This document shows positions 1 through 11,202 of a DNA stretch of 64,000 bases, piece by piece (position 1 is the stretch's first letter; every line of letters starts with the position of its first letter). A program made the translations under genes and the position numbers. The notes under the pieces were generated by a model, which saw only the letters and a list, made by a program, of their open reading frames with translations, did no database searches and had not been told where the DNA came from. Origin of the DNA: Linnemannia schmuckeri (Eukaryota > Mortierellomycota > Mortierellomycetes > Mortierellales > Mortierellaceae). The stretch covers positions 434,001-498,000 of the forward strand of contig JANATG010000007.1 of the NCBI GenBank assembly GCA_029449235.1. The letters are read 5' to 3'.

Positions 1-67
1 TCTCTTACCTACCCCACACGACAACTACAACAGCAACTACAGCAACTATAGCAACTACTATTACTAC

Positions 68-3000
68 ATGGACCACATTGAAGAAGCCGTTGCTTGCGCA
101 CTCAGCCCCACTGCAGACCCCGCTCTCAAGCAACAGGTGCGTTTACTCTCACCTCCTTCTCTCGTCCTCTTTCCCCCTCCGTGCAAATATGAGTCTTTCA
201 CGCCTTTTCGTTGCCCACCTTCGTTCTATCATATTTTTTTTCCCGCCATACTTGACCTTGTTCCACCTTTTCAACTCATTCCGCAAACCAAGGCTGCACA
301 AAACACAGGATAGACAGAGAAAGAAAAAAAAGGGTCTTATCCCAACTCGCCGTTCACGTTTGGATCAGCTCTAAAGGCAGACATGACAAAATACTAGACG
401 TTCAGGAATTGAACTTTTTTCATATGGCACACGGCAGCTGATCAAGAGCAACGCCAAGGCAGCCTTGCTTTTGTCTTTTTGTCGGTCGTCAGGACAGGGG
501 ACGAAGGGGGCGTGTTTAGAGCGGACGTTTGATGTAGCACAGCCCTTGAGAGAGGGGTGTTCTCGTCCACCTCACTAGTTTACTCTTCAGAGTACCACGT
601 CAAAATACTGCCGGACCTGAGAAGGTCTGTTCTTGCAACAGCACCACCTTCTCAAGGATGAAGGCGTTCCTTTTGACGTGAGATCTATGTACATCCAGAG
701 CTGGCATGAAAGACCAATTGTCGAATAAAGCCATCAGGAAACCCGCGCTGCTCGCCCATTGCTGTCCTGTTGAATAGCCGGAAAAAAGAAGTCTTCCTCG
801 CTTGCACTCACGCTACCATTCGGAGGTGTTGTACGACGCTGTGCTCTTTTATAGACCAGTGAACGTATGCCATCACGCTGCCGCCTTTTATTACCCTCTC
901 TTCCAACACCCGCGCCTCCATCACACCTCTCCTTTCTTTCAGGATCAATTGACTCAATCATCTTTTTTTTTATCTACCGTGAGAATAGGCAACACAGTAT
1001 TGCGAACAAGTCAAGGCGTCTCCTGATGGATGGCAATCTTGCCTGACGCTCTACATTCGGGAGCCCAAAAGGTACTTTTTGTTGTCTTGGTGGTTTTTTT
1101 TGTTCTCATTTGTTCTTTTTTGGTTTTGCTGTCTTTTTTTCAATATCGTCCAGGTTTGCTCCACTTTGCTCTCTTGTGCCAATCAGATTGCAGTGATTTT
1201 ATGTTGTTGTTGTTACTTTGTTGTTGGTGTTTTGCGTTTGCATTTTGCTCGATTGCCTCCTTGCGTGCCATTCTTGCTGGGTCGTGTGGGGCTTGAGTAC
1301 GCACAAAAATGACTCGATTGCAGGGATCATGTTTTGCATGATGGAAATACAAAATGGCACCATTTTGGAGAGGAGCAAAGGACACCCACAGCTACAACAT
1401 TCGGCGCCGGAGTATCGAGCCAACAGTCTTCAATGATCCTTTTCTGAAGGAGAAAAACGCCACTAATATTCTTCTCTGTTTTTACTAATTGTCGAAAATC
1501 ATGACAAAAAATAGCACTCCCGAAACCCGCATGTTTTGCCTACAGGTCGTCGAAGAAGTCCTTATGACCAGGTATGAACAACACACACATCTCTTGTGTC
1601 CGATCTGCCAAAAATTATACGTCAGTGCAGCAAAACATCCATCAACTACGCCTCCAAGGAAATACATGATGAATCATCCAGACTCACTCTTAGCTTCTTG
1701 CTTTTAGAACCAACACTCTGGATGAGACACGACTGAACTACTTTCGACAGACCTTCATGGACTATATCCAGCGGGAATTCGTCAACAATGGCCTTGATAA
1801 CACACTGAGCTCAGAACCTTCATGTAAGTGAACATGAACAAGCTGCGGATCTAGGTTCTTGTTTTTTTGTCAAGAGTCTACGGCACTCCAGAAAAAAAGA
1901 ACGCAGACGACTTATACTATCTGATCAATATGTGATATACGATGCAATAGATCTCAAGAACAAATTTGCACATGCAGTTGCACTTCTATTCCGCCAAACA
2001 TACATGAAGTCATGGACCACTTTCTTCTCTGACATGCTCAGTCTCATCGCCCCTCTGCCTCAGTCGACAGGAAAATCGAACATGAAGATGGTCGACCTCT
2101 TTCTCAGAATTTTGATGTCGATCGATGAAGAGGTCGTCAACACCCTAATTTCCCGCGCTAGCTCGAAGGAGGAGAACACTCTCAACATCAACATCAAGGA
2201 TCGCATGAGAGAGCAGGATGTTCCCAGACTCACTAATGTCTGGTACGAGTTGCTGACAGAGTACAAGGATCGTTCTCTTGACTTCGCAGAGATGCTGCTT
2301 CGCATTGTAGGGGTCTATGTGGGTATGTCGTTATGGACGCTCAGACAAATATGCCGCACATGTAAAGGCATTATTGTTTTTACAATTCATTGGCAATCTT
2401 TTCTAAAATGGTTTATTTTTCTTTTTTGTAGCCTGGATTGATATTTCACTTATTGTCAACGAGAGATTCGTGACTCTTATTTACAGTTTCTTGATGACGA
2501 CGTCTATCCGCAATGCTGCCGCCGACTGCTTGACCGATATCATCAAGAAGGGAATGAAGCCTTTGGACAAGTTGCAGCTCATTGGCATCCTTGGAATTGT
2601 TGACGTCTTGCAGCAACTCGATATTTCTGTAAGTTCAACTTATCGAGTGTTCATATTAATGACTTGGAGCCAAGTGAACTTGATTGACCGACAGTTTCAT
2701 TTTTTTTCCTCCTGTTAGTCTGATTCAGAGTTCCGCGAAAAGATTGCTCGCCTTGTCAACAACCTCGGTCTCCAACTTTGCCAGATTTGGAACGACACTA
2801 ACCCCCAGAACAACTCGAACTACCCTCCCACCGCCAACCCTACTGCCTACACACACATCTCGCAACTGGTACCTATTCTCCTCCAGTTTTTGCGTGACGA
2901 GGATAACAATGTCACGGAAGCTGTTTTTGGCTTCTTGCGCGAGATTCTCAACATCTTTAAGGTGATCAAGAAAACCACTGGTTCGTTGCCCCAGGAACAA

Positions 3001-5460
3001 AAGGTGCTTCTCCGCCAAATTCTAGAATCGATCGTCATGAAGATGAAGTACGGCGAAGACATGGACTGGGTCTGCGTTGCTATCGCTGGAGGCTCGGAAT
3101 CAGTTGGCACCATTGGCGAGGACTCGATTGGCGATGACGAGATGCTCGATTTCTTGGAGATGCGTCGGGAATTGAAGCGATTCTACGATCAGATTGCAAC
3201 TCTCTCGGCCAGCCTTACCACCACCTTCCTGCACTCTGCTGTCACCTCGACCTTGACGACATTTGTAAACGAGAAGGTTACGGGATCTGCAGGGTCTTCT
3301 GATTGGAGAGATTTGGAGTTGGCGCTTTACTTGCTCTACCTCTACGGAGAGGCCATCAAGGGCGTCCCTCAGTTTGCTGTTGGTGCGCCAACGGTCGGGG
3401 CCAACGGTGGTAAGATTGTGAACCCCGTTCCCCAACCTGGAGCTCCTTTGACCCCCCTGGGCGAGTGCCTATTCGAGATGTGCAAGAGCGGTGTGTCAGC
3501 CTATCCTCACCCATCGGTCTCGGCCAACTTTTTCGAGATTGCCTGCCGTTATGCCAACTTTTTTGAAATTCGTCCCGACTGCATTCCTGAAGTTCTGGAG
3601 GCGTTTGTCGACGCACGTGGACTTCATCACCCAATCTCGGCCAACCGTACACGTGCATGGTATCTGTTCTGGCGTTTCAGCAAGGATCTCAAGCTCAAGT
3701 TGACGCCTTATCTCCAGACGGTGCTGAACAGCATTCAGGATGTTTTGACGGTTGAGGCTTCCCTTCCAGGGGCTTTGAACCCCGGCTTTGATCTCTCCAC
3801 GTTCAAGGACCAGGTCTTTGAGACCAAGACCTACCTCTTTGAGGCTGTTGGACTCTTGATCTCACAAGAATGTATACCCGCTCAGCAACAGTTTGAGTAC
3901 CTTACTGTGGTCGTCAGCCCATTTCTGTCTGAGATCCAAAAGAGTTTGGAAGCGTGCCGATCGATCCAACAGAGCGCGAACGGAACAATTCAGGATAACA
4001 TGACAATTGTGGCAGGAACTCCTCGTTACAGGGATTTGGAGCTTGTTTGGACCCTGCATCACCGTCTGATGGCGCTCGGCAGTATTGCCAAGGGATTCCC
4101 GGATATGCTGGGCAACAAGAAAGTGGCCGCCAATGCCGCTGCTACAGGCTCCGGCCCTTGCTCGCAGATTTTTAAGCAGGTGGCAGAGATCACTTTAGTG
4201 GCGCTCGAGACACTTTCTCGCTTTGAGGTGATTCGATCGGCTTCCCGGTTTACATTCGGTCGATTGATCAACTGCCTTGGTCAGGATGTGCAGCCTTACC
4301 TGCCTACTTTGATTACCGGTTTGCTACAGGAGTGCTCAGTCATGGAGTTGGTGGAGTTCTTGCCATTCATGGGCCAGGTGGCGCACAAGTTCAAGGCGAC
4401 GATCATGTCGATTCTGAACGGACTGTTCTTCCCGCTTGTCCAGAAGGTGTTTTTCTTTTTGAATCAGGTTCCCAATGGAACGGATGAGGCCATGGCTCTC
4501 GTGGAACTGCGCAAGAGCTATCTCACCTTCTTAATGGGTTTGTTTTCATCCGAACTCGAGAACGTCCTGATCACCGACTGTAAGTGCTCTTTGGCTTACT
4601 TTTGTTATGTGCCTTTGTGTCTTATGCCTTTAGTGTGATTATTGATTCTCGCTGTAAATCAACTAACTCTATTCTTCTCTTTTGTTCGAATAATGCAGTG
4701 AATGGACAGCATTTGGGACTGATTCTTCAGAGTGTGTTGCACTATGCACAGGATCTAAACGATATTCCTGTAAGCAGGATGGCGTTTGGTATTCTGTTGA
4801 AGGCTGTCAACTCTTGGGGAACCCAGGGCGAGTCTTCGGGAGCAGCAGCAGCAGCAGCACACGCTAACGGCAAGAACGGATTGAGTAATGGATCATCTAG
4901 CAGCGGTGGTGGTGGAGACGGAACGGAAGAAAAGCTGGAGGCGCCTGGGTTTTACCAGTTCATGTATGAACATATCCTTCGCATTACTTTCGAGGTGCCT
5001 ATGAAGCCCAACTTTGATTTGCAGGATGGCCAATCGGTGCTTGTTCTTGGCGAGATCGCGGGATTGCAAAAGGCGATTGCGTTGAAGCAAGGAGATACAT
5101 TCTTGAGCTATTTGAGCCAAGTGTATTTGCCATCAATCCATTGTCCGCCCGAGCTTGCTCAGGAGTACATCCAGGCCCTGCAGCAGTTGGATGGCAAACA
5201 GTTCAAGAAATATTTCCAGGTAAGGATTTCTGTTTCTCGACTGTCTGGATTCAATGTGGAGGAGAGCAGTGTGGGAAGGCCGATCCGACATGTCGTTGGG
5301 TCTCGTCTCGGGTCGGGAATGGAAATTATTTGGTGTCATGAGAACGTGGAGGAGAAGGGGAGAGAGTTTGTGGTGGTTTCAATGACTCACGGTATCGTTT
5401 CCTTTTCTTTTTGTTTCTGTCTCTATTTAATAGGCGTTCATCCAAAAATCCAGATCCTAA
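68..5460 (+). CDS. LOS1: Exportin-T (tRNA nuclear export receptor), 9 exons, 1100 aa
   Basis: Importin-beta-family receptor that carries mature tRNAs out of the nucleus with Ran-GTP. Exons: 68-136, 989-1071, 1515-1571, 1708-1823, 1951-2322, 2432-2628, 2719-4579, 4699-5219, 5434-5460; all phases fit. Family landmarks are the N-terminal NPxAD-like 'SPTADPALKQQ', then 'YCEQVKASPDGWQSC', 'MVDLFLRILMSIDEEVV' and 'AWIDISLIVNERF', followed by a long HEAT-repeat solenoid. The last exon encodes only 'AFIQKSRS'. Length is close to that of fungal Los1/Xpot proteins. A low-complexity insert (Ala run, then Asn/Gly/Ser-rich) lies near residue 900, inside exon 8. Intron 1 is unusually long (852 bp) and carries a hairpin, listed separately. 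The start is the first ATG and aligns with the family N terminus. Exon 2 and exon 3 borders were chosen by homology and are the least certain. Confidence 0.9.
596..680. repeat. Nested inverted repeat (hairpin) in exportin-T intron 1
   Basis: A perfect outer arm pair CACGTCAAAA (596-605) and TTTTGACGTG (671-680) encloses a second arm pair CCTGAGAAGGT (616-626) and ACCTTCTCAAGG (647-658, one bulged A). This in turn encloses CTGTT/AACAG around a 5-nt loop. Three nested stems in 85 bp are far more pairing than the surrounding intron shows. It could be a structured intronic RNA or a very small foldback element. No function can be assigned. Confidence 0.6.
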
Positions 5461-6449
5461 ACAACTCCTCTTCTCCCATGACCGATAATCATCTCTTCCA
5501 CTTTCTATACAGTCGTATCACATATTCATCCCATCCTATCCCATCCTATCCCATACTCCCATCCTCCCGCCTACTTTTCCAGCCTGTCATGATAAAACCA
5601 AGAACCCCAGTTTCGTCCCGCTTTCTTACAACTATTTTCTCATTCAGAGCAATGTATTTGCTGATTACAACATAAAACAAACTACCCTTTTTTTTCTCTC
5701 TTCCCCATCTTTTCATTCACGCGTCAATCCTGCTGCTTTTTTTTTATTATTATTATTATTTTCCTGCGTTTCCTTTCTTTCCAGTTTGCCATTTCGTTAC
5801 CTATTTTGCTTTTCTGTGTTTTTTTTTCCTTCGTGTATCATCCTTCCATCCTCTCCTTCATGCACGTCAAACTCAACCTTAGTCAGAACAAAACTAACAA
5901 ACTTACAAATAAAAAAAATATTTCGAATAAATGAATAATAATTTAAGGCCAAACAAACAAAAAAAAAAAAAAAAAAAGTTAGCGGTATGTTAAACACTAG
6001 ACTCTCCTTGTCGGCTGGTAGCTGTTACGATCTCGTGACTACTGTACAATACGATCTCTCTTTCTCGATTGGTAGACTGTACGTGTCCATCGATGGCGAT
6101 CCCGTTTCACAATAAAGATCCTCATTCCCAATCGCTTGTTTTTGTTTGGTATTGATGTATTTTTTGGACATGACATGAAAGTTAACAGGATAAAATAATT
6201 ATGTGGCAAAGAAGAAAAGAAAAGAAAAGAAAAAAAAAATAACTGAATAAAAAAAAATGACATGAAAACGCGCAATTGACTAAATAAAAAAAAAAAAAGA
6301 AAGAAAACTAAAGAAAAAAAAAAAAAGACTTCTTCCTTGAGGGTTATCCCACCCATTCCTCCCGTCCAATCATCCCACCTCATCAAGTGTTATGTATAAG
6401 TTAGATCCATCATCCTCCTCCTCATTAAAAAAAATTGGTCCATACGGTC
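5461..6449. other. Convergent intergenic spacer, AT-rich
   Basis: Lies between the 3' ends of exportin-T and the G-alpha gene. It holds a CCCATCCTAT tandem (about 5528-5556), a short TTA run (5743-5760) and several A-tracts. No coding exon or RNA gene was recognised. Confidence 0.6.
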
Positions 6450-9400
6450 CTACAACAGCCCTGAACTACGAAGGTTCATCCGTTGAACGATCGAGTTCAC
6501 GGCTACGACAATGACCCTCATCTGGTTGGTATCCTATAGACATCGAAGAGGAAGGAAGGCAAAGACAAAAGCGGACGAAAATATTAGTACTGCCAACAAG
6601 GACTTAAATAGCTCAGTTTTTTGAGTAAGCTCGACTGAATTAGCTCAAGTATGAAGCATGATGACGAAGGACAAAAATAATAAGGCAAGTGGCGGAACCC
6701 CAAAAAAATATTGCGCATAAGAAACAAAGTAAATATAAGAAAGAAAGAAAAAAAAAAAAAAAACATGGGCATGGTATGACAAGCCACGTGTAAAGCTTGC
6801 TGTTGTGTCACCACATGGCACAATTTAAACAATGAAATCAAAGAATGGAAAAAAAAAAGGTATTTCGTTCCGCCACATCATCATTATCATCATCACCATC
6901 ACAGTCATCAACAAACAATAGTATCCTCCAATACAAAGTTCCTTTTCCAGCACTGAAAAAAACAATGACAAAGAGAATAAAAGAAGGACTTACAGTAGCA
7001 TGGGTAAAATGGGTATAGATCTGCTTGGCGGTATCCTTGCACTGCTGCAAGAACCGACTGTGGAGGAAGGCTGAGGCAGTTGCATAATCATTGGGTCCAT
7101 CGTACTCGGAAAAGTGTGTCTTCACCAACGATCCCGCATCGAGCTTGCGCTGGAAGACATCGATCTTGTTCATAAACAGAATGAATGCCGTGTCGGCAAA
7201 AAGCTTGTGGTTGGCGATCGAGTTGAACAGCACCACACACTCCTTCATCCGGTTCATCCTCTCATCCTCTTCACAGCACTGGTCAAACGATGACAGCGCC
7301 GCCATGAAGATGATACCATCGACGTCATCAAAATATGGACTAAAGCCGAGCAAGAGTTGAAAGAACCGAGATGGAGATTGGAAAGGAGTGTGAAAAAAAA
7401 GGTGAAACAAGGGTGATGGGATTAGTTAAGTGAGTTTGGAGAGAGAGAGAGAGAGAGAGAGTGAGAGAGAGAGAGAAACTATGGTGACTGAGTGAGGTCA
7501 ATCAAGTGAGAGCCCAGACATATTGGAAAATGTTTTCCTAGTCCTTCCTATGTGTTGTTTTTCAAACCTTCATGGTTGTTGTTTTTTTCCTATCCCGATA
7601 GCACCAATCGAGCCACATAATATCATCTCTCCCTTCCCTATGTCAGTTCTCACTCCCAGCCTTCCTTGTGCTCTTCCTGGTCTGCTGCTGCTGCTGCTCC
7701 TCCTGCCCTGCCCTGCCCAATTGACAAATCCATTTCCATGTTGACGCAATGATGCAGCTTGACGTGTTTGTTTCCATGCGTTAGGCAGGGTGAGGGAGAT
7801 GGAAATGGAAAAATCATACATGGTTGCGTGCGCATGGGATTGTCCACTATCCTATTTTGGTCCAGCCTCTTCTTGTCTTCCCGATCCCTGTCTCCACTAG
7901 ATCGAAACCAGTCAATCGAGTTTCATGCATGGCCTCCCTCTTCCTCCTTCCCCCATTTTTTTCTTCAGCTTTTCCTCACTCTTTTGTTTTGTTAACCCTC
8001 CGCATAAGTGACGCCACGCGTTTTGCCATGTGTCCCTCCATCTCAATAAACAACGTACAAGAAAGGGATACAAAAAAAGAGACTTACGCCCAATATTTTC
8101 GCAGCGATTTTTGACCGCCGACATCGTAAATCCTAAAAGGAAAATTGAAATAGAATAGAATAGGTCCACGTTTTAGTCGACATAACAAACAAAATCGAAA
8201 GAAACTTCCATTGACGAAACCCACCATTGCCCTATTTTTCTTTTTAGTCACAGTCAACTTACTTGTAAAGGACATTGTCAATGTTGAAATAGTGTTCAGA
8301 AACGGCCAAGGTCCTGACGCGTGCTTGCAAAATATCATCGTCTGTGGGAACATAGTTTGGTTCTGCAATACGATCTACTGAATCCAAGAAGCTGTCAGTC
8401 AAGAAAAAAATGGGAAAAAATAATGCGGGAAAAAGGTTAGCAGGGTAAAAAAAGAGTTTGAGATCTAGTTTTTTTTTCTATTGCCATTTCAGCCATATCG
8501 CCGTAGTTGAACTCAAATGTTAAAAAAAATGCCCCATTGATTACAGAACGAAAGGAAAAAAAGAAAGACGGAAACTTACTATTGTGCAGAGTCCTGGAGG
8601 TTGATATTGGTTCCGACACGGTAACATTCCTGGATACCGTCGTCCGCCCAAAGAGCCTTGATAGCGGGAACCATATCCAGAAACATATCCGTCTCAGCCT
8701 TTGCATCCGTGATCTTGCGGGGGATGGCTGGGTTGGTGAATCCAATTGATGTGATTGAGTACCGTTTCAATGTCGTCTCCAGCCGCATCACCGTTTCCAG
8801 GTGAACAATGTTTTCAGGCTTTTCCAGTGGGATGTTGCACTTTTGGAGTCCATATGACAATGCCTGAATTGCCTTCATCGCATTCAGATGGACCACCCTC
8901 CGGTATGTTTGACGCTCCACATCCAGACCCTTGCGACCGTAAAGCAGCTTTAGTTGTTTGAGGACCGTCGTCTTGCCCGTTTCGGATGGACCTAAAAGAT
9001 TGAAGCAACGTAAACCGAATCCAAGGTTAGTAAGCGATTGCAAATAGATGGAGGGAGCAAGGGAGGCAGGGAAGGATAGACAGAAAGAGAGGGACATCTC
9101 CTTATGTACAAAATAGACGAAAGACTGAAAGGATTGAATAACCATGTTGTAGAAATCGATATAGTTCAGCCTTCATTTCAATTAGATTTCTCTTCCCATT
9201 TGATCCTTCTTCTCCTTTTACTTTGACAAGGGAAACACGTTCTTGCAACCGCCTTCAATTGCTTCAGCGAGTGAGTACAGACAAAACGTGGAAAGGGGGT
9301 GAGAGAGCAACCGATGACCATTCTCGAAGCGGCGAGCTGACAGTTGAAAACCCGATAGTGTCCACCCATTCCAACCTCCTTACCCTTCTAAACCCCTTCT

Positions 9401-11202
9401 TCCTTTCCGTTTTGTTGTTGCTGCGCCGGAAACATGACCACAATCACAGGCACGCCCAACTCATGCATTACACAACATCAGAGAGGATAAAAGAAATGCG
9501 CCGCACAGTGTCAACATTGAGATCTGAAAGAACAAAAACATACACAACCCTGTTTTGACCCACTTGGGCCCCATGACTCTCTCGTTCCTTGGCTCATATA
9601 TTTCGCCATCGTAAAAGAAAGAAAAAAAAAGTAGAAAATTGCCGCGTGGCGGCTCTGAATAAAACGTAAAAAAATGGTGAGCGAGAGCGAGAATGGAAGT
9701 TGGGGAGTTGGGAGCAGTCGGGACCTGGAAAACCTGTTTGGGTTGTCTGCGTGGGATTGGGAATATTTGCGTTTTTTTTTTTTTCTTTAGGCACTGGTAC
9801 GTTTCCCTCCTGTCCCTTACTGGAGGTTGCCGTACCGTTACTCTGGCTGTATCGCCATCTTCCCATCCCTATCCTCATACCACGCTCCAATATCGGTATC
9901 AGTTTCCTGGTGACTCAATAAGTGGGCGACGGTAAAAAGGACACTCCCACAGAAAAAAAGATTGACCTGTTGACATCATGGCTGCCACCATTGACCCATA
10001 CATGTATGTCCTGACGCCAGGGCAAAGAAAAGGTGAACACGAAGTCGTAGATAGACCTCCCAGCTCAGGGCAAATGGGTCATGGGTACAAACAAAGGGAT
10101 CGGGCAGTGTGAGAGACGAGAGGAGCAGAAAGGGAGTAGGGGGCAAGGAGGAGAGGGCAAGGTGGATAGTGAGCAAAGAACAAGGTAGACTACCACTACT
10201 GCGACCGGGCTAATTTCGAACTTACGAACACAAAAAAACCTACAGCACGTTCAATTGTTGTTGTTGTTTGTTTGTTTCCATGGTTGAAGATGTCCCTGAC
10301 GTTTTTTTATGTTGTTCGCCACGAGATCAGTTCCTTGACTGAAACCATCCACCACCTAGTGCACTCCTTCACACACGTTTGTACCTTTGTACCTCTCTTC
10401 ACCTTCTTTCACTGCTTTTTTCAGTTGCTATTCCTTCCTCTGTCTTTCGCGGGAAACAAGAAAAAAAAAGGCGCAAGCAGCACCACGTTTTTTCATTTCT
10501 TCATGACAGCATTCGTCCCTTGTCTCCTGTTCGTTATTTTTTTTACCGTCTGTAACTCTATCGATACCACGGACAGCATCATCATCGTCATCATCAACAA
10601 CAACAACAACCCCTCTCTCGCACAACCCTCCTCTCCGTGTTTTGAATAGATCCCAGTTTAGAAAGTAGGGGGTAAAAAGAGAGAATGAGAGACAACGACA
10701 GGGAGAAAGGTACACGAGGGAAAATAAAATGAAAATGATAACAGATATAGAAATGGATGGATCAAAGAAAAACGAGTGTATATGTGTGTGGGTATGTGAT
10801 GAAAAGTAAGAGAGACTTAGAGAGAAAGCGAGTGAGTGAAAGTGGTGTAAGAGTGTTGCGCGTGTGCTTACCAAGGATCAAGAGCTTTGCGCTCCGTTCC
10901 TTTTGCAATCTCTCCTTATCAGCGCGGAGGGCCTTATCGATGGCGTCGTTGATGGCCTTTGCCTTTCTCATTTCGGAGCGATCCATTTTGGGGAGGGCGG
11001 AGTGAGGTTGTGCAGCAGCGATGGAGTGTGCCCCTGGGACATGAGGGGCTGAACCAGACTGTGGTGGGGAGTTGTTGTTGATGGCGTTGGAGGAGTTAAT
11101 GGAGATGTTGTTTGAGGTGAGAGAGATGGGACCGGCGCCAGGGCTGGCACTCGAGGAGGAGTTTGGGCCTGAGGCGCCAGTTGTTCCTGCCGAAGGATCC
11201 AT
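6450..11202 (-). CDS. Heterotrimeric G-protein alpha subunit, atypical, 6 exons, 448 aa
   Basis: GTP-binding signalling subunit acting under GPCRs at the plasma membrane. Exons in coding order: 11202-10872, 8991-8580, 8391-8263, 8132-8088, 7339-6994, 6533-6450; phases agree. Visible G motifs: P-loop GPSETGKT (residues 111-118), switch I Arg/Thr in 'ARVRTLAVSE', switch II DVGGQK (294-299), NKID (363-366) and the TCAT-like 'FTHATD' (417-422). The C-terminal helix ends NLRSSGLL. The helical domain is present between the P-loop and switch I. Oddities: the canonical GAGESGKS loop is replaced, the start MDPSAG lacks the Gly-2 myristoylation site, about 75 residues of Ser/Asn/Pro-rich sequence precede the core, and there is no C-terminal Cys for ADP-ribosylation. 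Introns are long for this window, intron 1 being 1.88 kb. An in-frame ATG at 11697 would add an MGNVVC start (see findings). Confidence 0.9.
7439..7477. repeat. (GA)n microsatellite
   Basis: Alternating GA run interrupted once by GT. It lies in intron 4 of the G-alpha gene, about 100 bp beyond the acceptor-side exon. Confidence 0.9.
7682..7698. repeat. Short CTG triplet run
   Basis: Five to six consecutive CTG units followed by CTC/CTG units, inside intron 4 of the G-alpha gene. Non-coding in the gene model. Confidence 0.8.
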
